From DATCYZ01 sp036526195 (GTDB lineage: Bacteria > Pseudomonadota > Gammaproteobacteria > Burkholderiales > SG8-39), in assembly GCA_036526195.1 (NCBI GenBank), contig DATCYZ010000001.1:1-53681 (forward strand): a stretch of 53,681 bases of DNA, in the 5' to 3' direction. The translations under genes were made by a program, and so were the position numbers. Below, in pieces: positions 16,156 through 26,527 of this stretch (position 1 is the stretch's first letter; each line of letters opens with the position of its first letter). The notes under the pieces were generated by a model. That model was not told where the DNA came from. It did not search any database and saw nothing but the letters and a program-made list of their open reading frames with translations.

Positions 16156-17405
16156 CGCCGCAACCTGCCCTGCTGCGCCACGCCGAGGCGCTGCTCGCCG
16201 ACCTGCTCGGTTTCGCGCGTGCGGCGGACCAGGCGGTGTCGCAGTACTTTCGCGCGCACCGGCAACTCGGGCAGACCGACCGCGCCTGGGTGGCCGAGAC
16301 CGTCTATGGGGTGCTGCGCCGACTGCGCTCGCTCGAGGCGGCCGCCGGCAGCCGCGCGCCGCGCGACCTGCTGGTCGCTGCCCTGGTGCGCTTGCATGGG
16401 TTGTCGGCGCGCGCGCTCGAGTCGGTGTTGCCGCCCGAGGACCGGGCGCTCGCGGCGCGCGCCCGCGCCTTGCGCACGGAAACGCTGCCCGCTGCGGTGC
16501 GCGCGGACCTGCCCGACTGGCTCTGGGCGCGCCTTGTGTCGGAGCAGGGCGCGACGGAGGCGGCGGCGCTCGCGCAGGGCTTGCTGGCGGCGGCGCCGCT
16601 CGACCTGCGCGTGAATCTTGCGCGGATCGATCGCGACAGCGCGCGCGCCCGCCTCGACGCCGCGGGCATCGAAGCCACGCCCACGCCGTATTCCCCGGCC
16701 GGCCTGCGGCTGCTCGGCAGGCCGGCGATCAATCGCGACGCCCTGTTCACCGAAGGCCTGGTCGAAGTGCAGGACGAGGGCAGCCAGTTGCTGGCCTACC
16801 TCGTTGCGCCGCGGCGCGGCGAGAAGGTGGCGGACTATTGCGCCGGGGCCGGGGGCAAGACGCTTGCCATGGCCATGCTGATGCGCGGGGCCGGGCGGGT
16901 GTACGCGATGGATGTCTCGGCAAAGCGGCTCGCGGCGCTTTCGCCGCGCGCCGCGCGCGCCGGCGTCTCCAGCATCCACCCGATCACGCTCTCGGGCGCC
17001 AACGATGTGCGCGCCAAGCGCCTGGGCGGGAAGATCGATCGCGTGCTGGTTGACGCGCCCTGTACCGGGTTCGGCACCCTGCGACGCAACCCCGACCTGA
17101 AGTGGCGCCACGAGGCTGCCGCCGTGGACGAACTCGCCCTCAAGCAGGCCGGCATCCTGCACGCCGCGGCACGCTTGGTGAAACCGGGAGGGCGGCTCGT
17201 CTATGCGACCTGCAGCGTGCTGCGCGCGGAAAACGAGGCGATCGCCGAAGGGTTCATCGCCGCGCACCCGGAGTTCGCCCCGCTCTCCTGCCGCGCGCTT
17301 CTGGCGGCGCAGCGCATCGATCTCGATTGCGGAGAACAGCTGCGGCTGCGACCCCAGGTGCACGGCACCGACGGGTTCTTTGCAGTGGCCTTCGAACGCC
17401 GCTGA
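16152..17405 (+). CDS. rsmB: RsmB-type RNA (cytosine-5-)-methyltransferase
   Basis: The 417-residue protein starts at GTG 16152, inside the stop of DUF3108. Residues about 1-130 are a helical NusB-like region (HRQLGQTDRAWVAETVYGVL). The methyltransferase half has VQDEGSQLLAYLVAP, the SAM loop VADYCAGAGGKTLAMAMLM, DAPCTGFGTLRRNPDLKWR with one catalytic cysteine, and VYATCSVLRAENEAI with the nucleophile. RsmB makes m5C967 in 16S rRNA. The N-terminal half diverges from E. coli RsmB, so the neutral description RsmB/NOP family is safest, but the target is probably 16S rRNA. Confidence 0.85.
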   Translation: MTPQPALLRHAEALLADLLGFARAADQAVSQYFRAHRQLGQTDRAWVAETVYGVLRRLRSLEAAAGSRAPRDLLVAALVRLHGLSARALESVLPPEDRALAARARALRTETLPAAVRADLPDWLWARLVSEQGATEAAALAQGLLAAAPLDLRVNLARIDRDSARARLDAAGIEATPTPYSPAGLRLLGRPAINRDALFTEGLVEVQDEGSQLLAYLVAPRRGEKVADYCAGAGGKTLAMAMLMRGAGRVYAMDVSAKRLAALSPRAARAGVSSIHPITLSGANDVRAKRLGGKIDRVLVDAPCTGFGTLRRNPDLKWRHEAAAVDELALKQAGILHAAARLVKPGGRLVYATCSVLRAENEAIAEGFIAAHPEFAPLSCRALLAAQRIDLDCGEQLRLRPQVHGTDGFFAVAFERR

Positions 17406-17603
17406 GCGCCCGGTTCTTGGGGCCTGCGGTCGCGCGGGGCGGGCGACCGTCATGAGGCCCGTTCGGACGCCGGTCGGGGCCCCTGATCTGTCCACCGGAA
17501 GCGCGAAGCTGGACCGATATCCGGACCCTTTCCGGAAAAACCGGATTTGCAGAATCGCGTAGAATGGCAGGCTATTCCCCAATACGAACAAGGTATCTCC
17601 GAC

Positions 17604-18773
17604 ATGCTGATGTCCGGCGTCTTCGACCTGCCTTGGTGGGGTTACGTGCTGGTCGCGCTCGGCCTGACGCACGTGACGATCGCCTCGGTGACCATCTTCC
17701 TGCACCGCTGCCAGGCGCACCGTGCGCTTGAACTGCATCCGGTCATCTCGCATTTCTTCCGTTGCTGGCTCTGGCTCACCACCGGCATGGTGACCAAGGA
17801 ATGGGCCGCGATCCATCGCAAGCACCACGCCAAGTGCGAGACCGCGGAGGATCCGCACAGCCCGCAGGTCTACGGCATCAACCGCGTGCTCTGGGGCGGC
17901 GTGTTCCTGTACGTGAAGGAATCCCACCATCCCGAGACCATGGAGCGCTACGGCCACGGCACGCCGGACGACTGGGTCGAGCGCAATGTGTACACGCGCC
18001 ACGCCGTCATGGGCCTGGTCCTGATGGGGATGGTCAATATCTGGCTGTTCGGCCTGGTGCCGGGCGCGCTCATCCTGGTCACGCAGATCGCCTGGATTCC
18101 GTTCTGGGCCGCCGGCGTCATCAACGGCGTCGGCCATTTCTGGGGCTACCGCAGCTACGACTGCGCGGATGCCAGCAAGAACATCCTTCCCTGGGGCATC
18201 CTGATCGGCGGCGAGGAGCTGCACAACAATCACCACGCCTTCGCGTCCTCGGCGAAGCTGTCGTCGAAGTGGTACGAATTCGACATCGGCTGGATGTACA
18301 TCCGCATCCTCGAAATGCTCGGGCTTGCGACCGTGAAGAAGATTGCGCCGCAACCGCGATTTGCGGCGCCCAAGGAAACCGCGGACGTGGACACGCTGCA
18401 TGCCGTGATCGCGAACCGCTACGACGTGCTCTCGCGCTACGGGCGCTCGCTGAAGCGCATGTACGCGCTCGAACTCGAGCGCCTGGGCCATTGGTCGCAG
18501 GAGGCTGAAACCCTTCGGACCTTTCGCACGGCGCTGATCCGCATGCACGAGCTGTCGGAGTCCGAAGCCCATCGGCTGGCCGAGGCGCTGAAGAATTCGC
18601 GCATGCTGGCCACGGCCGTGGCGATGCGCGCCGAACTGGTGTCGCTGTGGGACCGCTCGAACGCATCGCGCGAGCAGCTGGTGCGCCAGTTGCAGGACTG
18701 GTGCCGCCGTGCAGAGGCGAGCGGTTTCCCGCCGCTGGTGGATTTTTCGCTCAGGCTGCGTTCCTACGCCTGA
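17604..18773 (+). CDS. desA: Acyl-CoA/fatty-acid desaturase with a transposase-like C-terminal tail
   Basis: A 389-residue integral membrane di-iron desaturase. The three histidine boxes are intact: HRCQAH near residue 35, HRKHH near 75 and GGEELHNNHHAFASS near 210. Hydrophobic helices lie before box 1 and between boxes 2 and 3. It introduces a delta-9-type double bond, adjusting membrane fluidity. Residues about 270-389 are an additional helical domain ending with LVRQLQDWCRRAEASGFPPL and then VDFSLRLRSYA, which resembles the C-terminal tail of ISL3-family transposases. Start ATG 17604 follows a weak GG-rich site. A bidirectional terminator lies just downstream. Confidence 0.9.
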   Translation: MLMSGVFDLPWWGYVLVALGLTHVTIASVTIFLHRCQAHRALELHPVISHFFRCWLWLTTGMVTKEWAAIHRKHHAKCETAEDPHSPQVYGINRVLWGGVFLYVKESHHPETMERYGHGTPDDWVERNVYTRHAVMGLVLMGMVNIWLFGLVPGALILVTQIAWIPFWAAGVINGVGHFWGYRSYDCADASKNILPWGILIGGEELHNNHHAFASSAKLSSKWYEFDIGWMYIRILEMLGLATVKKIAPQPRFAAPKETADVDTLHAVIANRYDVLSRYGRSLKRMYALELERLGHWSQEAETLRTFRTALIRMHELSESEAHRLAEALKNSRMLATAVAMRAELVSLWDRSNASREQLVRQLQDWCRRAEASGFPPLVDFSLRLRSYA

Positions 18774-18795
18774 GGCTTCCGGTTCTTCCGGATGT

Positions 18796-18825
18796 AAAAA
18801 AGCCCGCGTCGCGCGGGCTTTTTTT
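18796..18825. terminator. Bidirectional rho-independent terminator
   Basis: An A-run, then AGCCCGCG-TCG-CGCGGGCT, then TTTTTTT. The stem is 8 bp with a 3-nt loop, flanked by A and T tracts. It serves both the desaturase gene from the left and rpmG from the right. Confidence 0.9.
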
Positions 18826-18860
18826 CGCTTGGCCCGCGTGACGCGGGCGCGGCCTGCCGC

Positions 18861-19016
18861 CTACTTGAGCTTGGTTTCCTTGTAGAGCACGTGCTTGCGC
18901 GCCTTGGGATCGAATTTGAGCATTTCGATCTTGTCCGGCTTGGTGCGCTTGTTCTTGGTGGTCGTGTAGAAATGGCCGGTTCCGGCCGTCGACTCAAGCT
19001 TGATCTTTTCACGCAT
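18861..19016 (-). CDS. rpmG: Large ribosomal subunit protein bL33
   Basis: A 51-residue ribosomal protein: MREKIKLESTAGTGHFYTTT, KNKRTKPDKIEMLKFDPKAR, KHVLYKETKLK. It is the zinc-independent (C-minus) form, since the CxxC pairs are absent. The ATG lies inside the end of rpmB (ATGCGTGA), an 8-nt overlap that couples the two. The order rpmB-rpmG is standard in proteobacteria. Confidence 0.97.
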   Translation of the reverse strand: MREKIKLESTAGTGHFYTTTKNKRTKPDKIEMLKFDPKARKHVLYKETKLK

Positions 19017-19257
19017 GGCTGGCCTCCTTGGTCTTGCGGGCCGCAATTCTATCGAGCACCGTTTCGATCCCGACCTTGTCGATCAGGCGCAGCCCGGAGG
19101 CCGACACGCGCAGGCGCACCCAGCGGTTCTTGCTCTCGATCCAGAAGCGGCGGTAGTGGAGATTCGGTTCGAAGGTGCGACGCGTCCGGTTGTTCGCGTG
19201 CGACACATGGTTGCCCGACATGGGCTTCTTGCCGGTGACCTGGCAGACCTTGGACAT
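19009..19257 (-). CDS. rpmB: Large ribosomal subunit protein bL28
   Basis: The 82-residue protein begins MSKVCQVTGKKPMSGNHVSH and continues NNRTRRTFEPNLHYRRFW, the standard L28 pattern. It has no zinc motif apart from the single Cys near the start. A GGAG site precedes the ATG. A promoter (TTGAGG-18-TAAAAT) lies 33-62 nt upstream, giving a short leader. The 3' end overlaps rpmG. It is an assembly component of the 50S subunit. Confidence 0.97.
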   Translation of the reverse strand: MSKVCQVTGKKPMSGNHVSHANNRTRRTFEPNLHYRRFWIESKNRWVRLRVSASGLRLIDKVGIETVLDRIAARKTKEASHA

Positions 19258-19289
19258 GGATGACTCCGGTAAGGCGCGGAAAACCGGGG

Positions 19290-19319
19290 ATTTTACGCGA
19301 ATTCCGTTGGCCCCCTCAA
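19290..19319 (-). promoter_or_regulatory. Promoter of rpmB-rpmG
   Basis: Minus-strand TTGAGG (19314-19319), an 18-nt spacer and TAAAAT (19290-19295). The predicted start near 19283 leaves a leader of about 26 nt before the rpmB ATG, which is enough for its GGAG Shine-Dalgarno sequence. Confidence 0.55.
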
Positions 19320-19323
19320 GTCC

Positions 19324-19998
19324 CTATAAGAGGCCCCGCTCCGCGAAGGACAGGGTGCTGCAGCCGGCGACGATGAAATGGTCCAGCACCCGGACCTCCA
19401 CGAGGGTCAGCGCATCGCGCAATTGCCGGGTGAGGAGTTCGTCTGCGCGGCTCGGCTGCGCGACGCCGGACGGATGGTTGTGGGCGAAGATGACCGCGGC
19501 GGCGTTCGCCCGCAGGGCGGCCTTGACCACCTCTCGCGGATAGACGCTGGTCTGGGTGAGGGTGCCGCGAAACAGCTCCTCGACCCCCAGGACCCGGTGC
19601 TGCGCGTCGAGGAAAAGCACCACGAAGACCTCGTGTTCGCGTCCCGAGAGCGCAAGGCGCAGGTAGTCCCGGACCGCCGCCGGGGTCGTGAGGGCATCGG
19701 TACTGCGCAGGGTTTCGGCGAGGGCCCGGCGGGCGATCTCGAGCACTGCTGCCAGCTGCGCGGCCTTGGCGCCGCCCAGCCCGCGCAGCGCGCGAAGCGC
19801 AGGCGCCTCTGCCGCCAGCAGGCCGTTCCAGCCGCCGAAGTGCGCCAGCAGCATGCGGCCGAGCTCGACGGCGTCCATGCCGGCGGCACCGGTGCGCAGG
19901 CAGACGGCGAGCAGTTCCGCATCGCCGAGACGCCCGGCCCCCAGCGCAAGCAGCCGCTCGCGCGGCCGTTCGCTTTCCGGCCAGTCCCGTATCGCCAT
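19324..19998 (-). CDS. radC: RadC family JAMM/MPN+ domain protein
   Basis: A 224-residue protein from ATG 19998, which a GGAGG site favours over the further upstream start. An N-terminal helix-hairpin-helix region (LRALRGLGGAKAAQLAAVLE) precedes a JAB/JAMM metalloprotease-like domain with FAHNHPSGVAQPSRADELLT, the intact zinc motif H-x-H-x7-10-D. It is followed by VRVLDHFIVAG. RadC was once linked to DNA repair, but its function is unsettled. The gene is divergent from coaBC, with 62 bp between the starts, an arrangement common in proteobacteria. Confidence 0.93.
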   Translation of the reverse strand: MAIRDWPESERPRERLLALGAGRLGDAELLAVCLRTGAAGMDAVELGRMLLAHFGGWNGLLAAEAPALRALRGLGGAKAAQLAAVLEIARRALAETLRSTDALTTPAAVRDYLRLALSGREHEVFVVLFLDAQHRVLGVEELFRGTLTQTSVYPREVVKAALRANAAAVIFAHNHPSGVAQPSRADELLTRQLRDALTLVEVRVLDHFIVAGCSTLSFAERGLL

Positions 19999-20060
19999 GC
20001 GGGCCTCCGTGAATTCCCATAGAATTCCTCTCTCTATCAACGCACTACGGGCCTTCGCCG

Positions 20061-21266
20061 ATGACATCGGTCCGCGGCAAGCGCATCCTCCTTGGCATTA
20101 CCGGTGGCATCGCGGCCTTCAAGTGCGCGGAATTGGTGCGCCTGCTGCGCAAGGAGGGGGCTGACGTCCGCGTAGTGTTGACCGCGGCCGGCGAACGCTT
20201 CATGACGCCCGTGACCTTGCAGGCGCTCGCCGGGCAGACGGTCTGGACCGATCTCTGGGACGCCCGGATTCCGGACAACATGGCGCATATCGAGCTTTCC
20301 CGCGACCGCGACCTCATCCTGGTCGCGCCGGCCTCTGCGGACTTGATGGCCAAGGCGGCGCAGGGCCTTGCGGATGACCTGCTTTCGACGCTGGTGCTGG
20401 CGCGCCGCTGCCCGCTGATGGTGGCGCCGGCGATGAACGTCGAGATGTGGAACAACGCCGCGACGCAGCGCAATGTCAGGCAGCTGGTCGCCGATGGCGT
20501 GCAACTGGCGGGGCCGGCGGCCGGTGACCAGGCCTGCGGCGAGACCGGCATGGGGCGCATGCTCGAGCCGGCCGAGCTTGTCGAGGCGGTCGAAGCGTTC
20601 TTCCAGCCCAAGGTGCTGGCCGGCCGCCGGGTGCTGGTGACGGCCGGTCCCACCGAAGAGCCGATCGATCCGGTGCGGGTCATCACCAATTCGAGTTCCG
20701 GAAAGATGGGCTTCGCGGTGGCCCGGGCGGCGCGCGAGGCCGGGGCGGAGGTGACGCTGGTGAGCGGCCCGGTTCACCTGCCGACGCCGTTGGGCGTGAC
20801 GCGCGTCGACGTGCGCACGGCGCGCGAGATGTTCGATGCTGTCAAGGCGGCGCTGCCCGGCTGCAAGCTGTTCATCGCGGTGGCGGCGGTGGCGGATTAC
20901 CGGGTCAAGACCGCCTCGGCCCACAAGCTGAAGAAGGGGGCCGCAGGCATGCGGCAACTCGACCTGGAAGAGAATCCGGACATCCTTGGCTGGGTTGCGG
21001 CGCGGCCGCAGCCGCCGTTCTGCGTCGGGTTTGCCGCCGAGAGCCGGGACCTGGAGCGCAACGCCCGCGACAAGCGCGCGAAGAAGCGCATCCCGCTGAT
21101 CGCCGCGAACCTCGCGCAACAGGCGCTCGGCGCGGACGACAGCGCGATCACGCTGTACGACGCGCAGGGCGCGCATGCGCTCGAGCCCGGCCCCAAGCTG
21201 TCGCTCGCCCGGCAGCTGGTGGCGCATACGGCGCGGCTGATGGCGCGGCCGGCGCGCAAGCGGTAG
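20061..21266 (+). CDS. coaBC: Bifunctional phosphopantothenoylcysteine decarboxylase/synthetase
   Basis: A 401-residue two-domain enzyme of coenzyme A synthesis. The N-terminal flavoprotein CoaC has LLGITGGIAAFKCAELVRLL, the catalytic His in NMAHIELSRD, the PAMN motif (VAPAMNVEMW) and the substrate clamp Cys in QACGETGMGRML. The C-terminal CoaB half starts VLVTAGPTEEPIDPVRVITN and has NSSSGKMGFA, the AVADYR segment and the KLKKG lysine. It converts 4'-phosphopantothenate plus cysteine to 4'-phosphopantetheine. TAGAAT stands 35 nt before the ATG. It is followed 2 nt later by dut. Confidence 0.96.
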   Translation: MTSVRGKRILLGITGGIAAFKCAELVRLLRKEGADVRVVLTAAGERFMTPVTLQALAGQTVWTDLWDARIPDNMAHIELSRDRDLILVAPASADLMAKAAQGLADDLLSTLVLARRCPLMVAPAMNVEMWNNAATQRNVRQLVADGVQLAGPAAGDQACGETGMGRMLEPAELVEAVEAFFQPKVLAGRRVLVTAGPTEEPIDPVRVITNSSSGKMGFAVARAAREAGAEVTLVSGPVHLPTPLGVTRVDVRTAREMFDAVKAALPGCKLFIAVAAVADYRVKTASAHKLKKGAAGMRQLDLEENPDILGWVAARPQPPFCVGFAAESRDLERNARDKRAKKRIPLIAANLAQQALGADDSAITLYDAQGAHALEPGPKLSLARQLVAHTARLMARPARKR

Positions 21267-21268
21267 CG

Positions 21269-21715
21269 GTGCGCACGCTTCAGGTCAGGATCCTCGACGA
21301 GAAGATCCGGAACGCGCTTCCCGCGTACGGGACCCCGGGGGCCGCGGGGCTGGACCTGCGTGCCTGCCTCGACGCGGCACTTGTCCTCCAGCCGGGCGAG
21401 AGTCGTCTGGTGCCCACCGGCCTCGCCATCCATCTCGCGGATCCCGCGACCGCGGCGATCATCCTGCCGCGCTCCGGCCTGGGCGCGAAGCACGGCATCG
21501 TGCTCGGCAACCTGGTCGGGCTGATCGACTCCGACTACCAGGGCCCGCTCATGGTCTCGCTGTGGAACCGGGGGCAGGCTGCATTCACGATCGAGCCCAT
21601 GGATCGCATCGCGCAACTCGTCGTGATCCCGGTGCTGCAGGTCGCGCTTCAGGTGGTGGACACGTTCGAGGCCAGCGACCGCGGGACAGGCGGTTTCGGC
21701 AGCACCGGGCGCTGA
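21269..21715 (+). CDS. dut: dUTP diphosphatase
   Basis: The 148-residue trimeric dUTPase starts at GTG 21269, 2 nt after coaBC. All five motifs are present: GAAGLDLRA (1), PRSGLGAKHGI (2), NLVGLIDSDYQGPL with the catalytic Asp (3), RIAQLVVIPV (4) and the flexible C-terminal RGTGGFGSTG (5). It hydrolyses dUTP to dUMP, keeping uracil out of DNA and feeding thymidylate synthesis. The pair coaBC-dut is conserved across proteobacteria. Confidence 0.97.
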   Translation: MRTLQVRILDEKIRNALPAYGTPGAAGLDLRACLDAALVLQPGESRLVPTGLAIHLADPATAAIILPRSGLGAKHGIVLGNLVGLIDSDYQGPLMVSLWNRGQAAFTIEPMDRIAQLVVIPVLQVALQVVDTFEASDRGTGGFGSTGR

Positions 21716-21807
21716 GTCCCGGACCGATTGATCCGGTCTTCACGACACTCTATCGCCTTGCGCGCGCCACGCGCTACGATCTCGTTACGGACGAAGGGAG
21801 CGTGCCG

Positions 21808-22425
21808 ATGAGGGCTGCGGGCGCAGTCTTGGTGGTGGTTGCTGCAATCCTGGCCATGGCGACGGCGAACGCGCAGACGGTGCCGGCCCAGGCGCTCGAG
21901 CGGGCGAAGGAGATCGTCAGCGGTCGCTGTTTCCTGTGCCACGGCATGCAGGGCGAGGCGGCCTCCGAGCTGTTCCCGCGGCTGGCCGGCCAGAACGCGG
22001 ACTACGTGGCGAAACAGCTGGCCAATTTTCAAAGTGGCGAGCGGGCAAGCGACAGCATGCGTGGCATGGTCGATGCGCTCACGCCGATGGACATGCGCGC
22101 GCTGGGCGAATATTTCAGCCGACAGAAGACCGAATCGCATGCGGTGTCCGATTCACGCCTCGCGGCGGCGGGGCAACGGGTCTACCGGCAGGGTGGCAAG
22201 GCCGGCGAAGTCGTTGCCTGCTTCGGGTGTCACGGCGAACGTGCCCTCGGCTCGGAGACGCTGCCGCGCCTCGCAGGGCAGGTTGCCGCCTACCTCGAAA
22301 CCCAGCTCAGGCGTTTCGGCAGCCGCGCGCGCACCAACGACAACGCGGTCATGCACACGATTGCCGCAAAGATGACGGAAGCGGAAATCAAGGCGGTCGC
22401 CGAGTACCTCAGCACCCTCGATTGA
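21808..22425 (+). CDS. Diheme cytochrome c4-type protein
   Basis: A 205-residue periplasmic cytochrome with a signal peptide (MRAAGAVLVVVAAILAMATA, cleavage before QTVPAQ). Each half binds one heme: GRCFLCHGMQGEAASELFPR and VACFGCHGERALGSETLPRL. Downstream axial-ligand methionines are likely in DALTPMDMRALGEYF and HTIAAKMTEAEIKAVAEYL. Two similar halves of about 90 residues are the hallmark of cytochrome c4. It passes electrons to terminal oxidases. It is convergent with fccB and may accept electrons from sulfide oxidation, which is inference from position. Confidence 0.9.
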   Translation: MRAAGAVLVVVAAILAMATANAQTVPAQALERAKEIVSGRCFLCHGMQGEAASELFPRLAGQNADYVAKQLANFQSGERASDSMRGMVDALTPMDMRALGEYFSRQKTESHAVSDSRLAAAGQRVYRQGGKAGEVVACFGCHGERALGSETLPRLAGQVAAYLETQLRRFGSRARTNDNAVMHTIAAKMTEAEIKAVAEYLSTLD

Positions 22426-22451
22426 GCGCTGCGCCTCGAACCCGTGGGGTT

Positions 22452-22474
22452 GGGGAAGGGCGCAGCCCCTCCCC
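22452..22474. terminator. GC-rich hairpin between convergent cytochrome c4 and fccB
   Basis: GGGGAAGGGC-GCA-GCCCCTCCCC forms a 10-bp stem with one mismatch. There is no clear T-run on either strand, so it is a possible factor-assisted terminator or mRNA 3'-end stabiliser in the gap between two converging genes. Confidence 0.45.
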
Positions 22475-22489
22475 GTCCGGAAGGCACCC

Positions 22490-23761
22490 CTACGCGAACA
22501 TGTCCGCCCAGATGTTCTGCGCCCAGCTCCAGGCGTAGTCCCCCTCCAGGGTGTTGCGCGCGCTCGACACGCCGCCCGCACCCTTCACCGGGATGATGGT
22601 CTTCTGGCCGTCGTCCCACTGGTGCACCGACGCGACATGCACCACCTCCGTGTCCGAGACGAAGCTGTAGCAGGTGTTCGTCATCACCGGATTCGGATTG
22701 GGGGCGCGGTCGTTCAGCATGGCAATCACCGCGGCCGCGCAGACCTTCGCCTGCTGGTTCGCCATGTGCCCCGACTTCGGCATGCCGGGGGCCGACAGCG
22801 TCGCGTCGCCGAGAACATGCACGCCCTTGACCGCCGTCGATTCGCAGCTGCGCCAGTCAACCGCGCACCAGCGATTATTGTGCGTGATCAGTCCAGCTTT
22901 CGCCGCGATGTCGCCCGCGGTTTGCTCGGGCACGACATTGAGTACGTCGCCCTTGACGTCCTCGACCTCGAGCTTCACGGTGCCGGTCGCCGGATCGACG
23001 CCGATCGCCCTGCTGTTGCCGCGGAACTCGATCATGCCGGGGTACAGGTCGGCCCAGGCCTTCTTGAACAAGGGCCCCTTCGAGGTGACGTCCGGATTTG
23101 CGTCCAGGATCAGCACCTTGGAGCGCGGCTTGGCCTTCTTGAAGTACTGGGCGACCTGGCTCGCGCGCTCGTAGGGCCCCGGGGGGCAGCGGTACGGCGC
23201 GGCCGGGACTGACAGGACGTAGGTTCCGCCGTCGCGCATGCGCTCGAGCTGCGCGCGCAGTGCGACCGTCTGCGGGCCCGCTTTCCACGCGTGCAGCACG
23301 CGGCCCGACGCCATGGCGGCGCTGTAGCCCGCAATCTTGTCGTACATGAAATCGATGCCCGGGGAAACGATCAGCCGGTCGTAGGGGAGCTCGCTGCCGC
23401 CGGCGAGCTTCACCAGCCGCTTCGCGGTGTCCACCGAGGTGACCTCGGCGTTGATGACCTGCACGCCGTGTTTGCGCAGCCCTTCGTAGCCGCGCTGGAT
23501 CTGCGCCATGCTGCGCGATCCGCCGAGGACCAGGTTGGAGATCGGGCACGAGGTGAACTGCGGGAGACGGTCGACCAGCATGACCTCGATCGACGGATCC
23601 CATTCGCGGATGTACTTCGCCGCCGTGGCGCCGCCGAAGCCCGCGCCAATGATCACCACGCGGGCCTTGCCCGCGCCACCGCCTGCGCAGCCGGCAAGCG
23701 AAAGGAGGCCCGCTGCACCGGCAAGCCTGAGGAACTCGCGTCTCTGGAACGTATTGTTCAT
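22490..23761 (-). CDS. fccB: Flavocytochrome c sulfide dehydrogenase, flavoprotein subunit
   Basis: A 423-residue FAD protein exported by Tat: the leader MNNTFQRREFLRLAGAAGLL carries the twin arginine, followed by a lipobox-like LAGC. The FAD motif is ARVVIIGAGFGGATAAKYIR. Redox-active cysteines are in FTSCPISNLVLGG and RWCAVDWRSCES. The second FAD contact is VLGDATLSAPGMPKSGHMAN. A C-terminal FCSD domain ends NIWADMFA. It oxidises sulfide to sulfur or polysulfide in the periplasm and passes electrons to the FccA heme. fccA lies 8 nt upstream on the same strand. Confidence 0.92.
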   Translation of the reverse strand: MNNTFQRREFLRLAGAAGLLSLAGCAGGGAGKARVVIIGAGFGGATAAKYIREWDPSIEVMLVDRLPQFTSCPISNLVLGGSRSMAQIQRGYEGLRKHGVQVINAEVTSVDTAKRLVKLAGGSELPYDRLIVSPGIDFMYDKIAGYSAAMASGRVLHAWKAGPQTVALRAQLERMRDGGTYVLSVPAAPYRCPPGPYERASQVAQYFKKAKPRSKVLILDANPDVTSKGPLFKKAWADLYPGMIEFRGNSRAIGVDPATGTVKLEVEDVKGDVLNVVPEQTAGDIAAKAGLITHNNRWCAVDWRSCESTAVKGVHVLGDATLSAPGMPKSGHMANQQAKVCAAAVIAMLNDRAPNPNPVMTNTCYSFVSDTEVVHVASVHQWDDGQKTIIPVKGAGGVSSARNTLEGDYAWSWAQNIWADMFA

Positions 23762-23769
23762 GGCGCCCC

Positions 23770-24066
23770 CTATTTCCGCAGCGCGGCGAAATGGGCCGCG
23801 ATCAATTCGATCTGCACGTCGCTGTAGCCCTTGGCAAGCTGGTGCATCACCGTCGCGGGCTTCTTGCCGGCCTTGAACGCCTGCATGGTGTCGACGATCT
23901 CGCGCTTGGGCATGCCGGCCAGGGACTTCACCGCCTGGGTGACGCTGCGCCCGTCCGGGCCGTGGCAGTTGGCGCAGGTGGCGGCGAGACTGCGCGCCAC
24001 GACCTCGTCTGCGAGGGCCGCGGGCGCCGCGGCCAGCATTGCTGCTGTGAAGACGATTGCTCTCAT
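23770..24066 (-). CDS. fccA: Flavocytochrome c cytochrome subunit (monoheme)
   Basis: The 98-residue precursor has a signal peptide (MRAIVFTAAMLAAAPAALA). The mature part has one heme site, AATCANCHGPDGRSV, and a late Met in KKPATVMHQLAKGY as probable axial ligand. Its size matches the monoheme FccA of Chlorobium and Thiobacillus rather than the diheme form of Allochromatium. A strong GGGGAGGGGG Shine-Dalgarno sequence precedes the ATG. It accepts electrons from FccB and delivers them to soluble cytochromes. Confidence 0.88.
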   Translation of the reverse strand: MRAIVFTAAMLAAAPAALADEVVARSLAATCANCHGPDGRSVTQAVKSLAGMPKREIVDTMQAFKAGKKPATVMHQLAKGYSDVQIELIAAHFAALRK

Positions 24067-24208
24067 GATCCCCCTCCCCGTTATCAGTAAACGCCGGTTC
24101 AGTGTGCCTTCGGCACTTGCTGCGCGTCAATGGGACTTTTCTGGGTGGTGGCACCCGGCGATGCGCGGTCGCGCGATTTGTTGATCCCGGTGCGCGCGCG
24201 GGCGCCAG

Positions 24209-24237
24209 AAAAGAAAAAGCCGCGACGGCCGCGGCTT
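24209..24237 (-). terminator. Rho-independent terminator of clpS-clpA
   Basis: Read on the minus strand: AAGCCGCG-GCCGT-CGCGGCTT followed by TTTCTTTTC. The stem is 8 bp with a 5-nt loop and a T-rich tail, about 24 nt after the clpA stop. Confidence 0.85.
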
Positions 24238-24260
24238 CCGGGAACTGGAGATCCGGCGCC

Positions 24261-26525
<2,265 letters not shown>

Positions 26526-26527
26526 GC

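Noticed and set aside
15948..18572. An 874-codon minus-strand open frame opposite rsmB and the desaturase
   Set aside because: It crosses an intergenic region and two genes with intact catalytic motifs on the other strand, and has no domain of its own.
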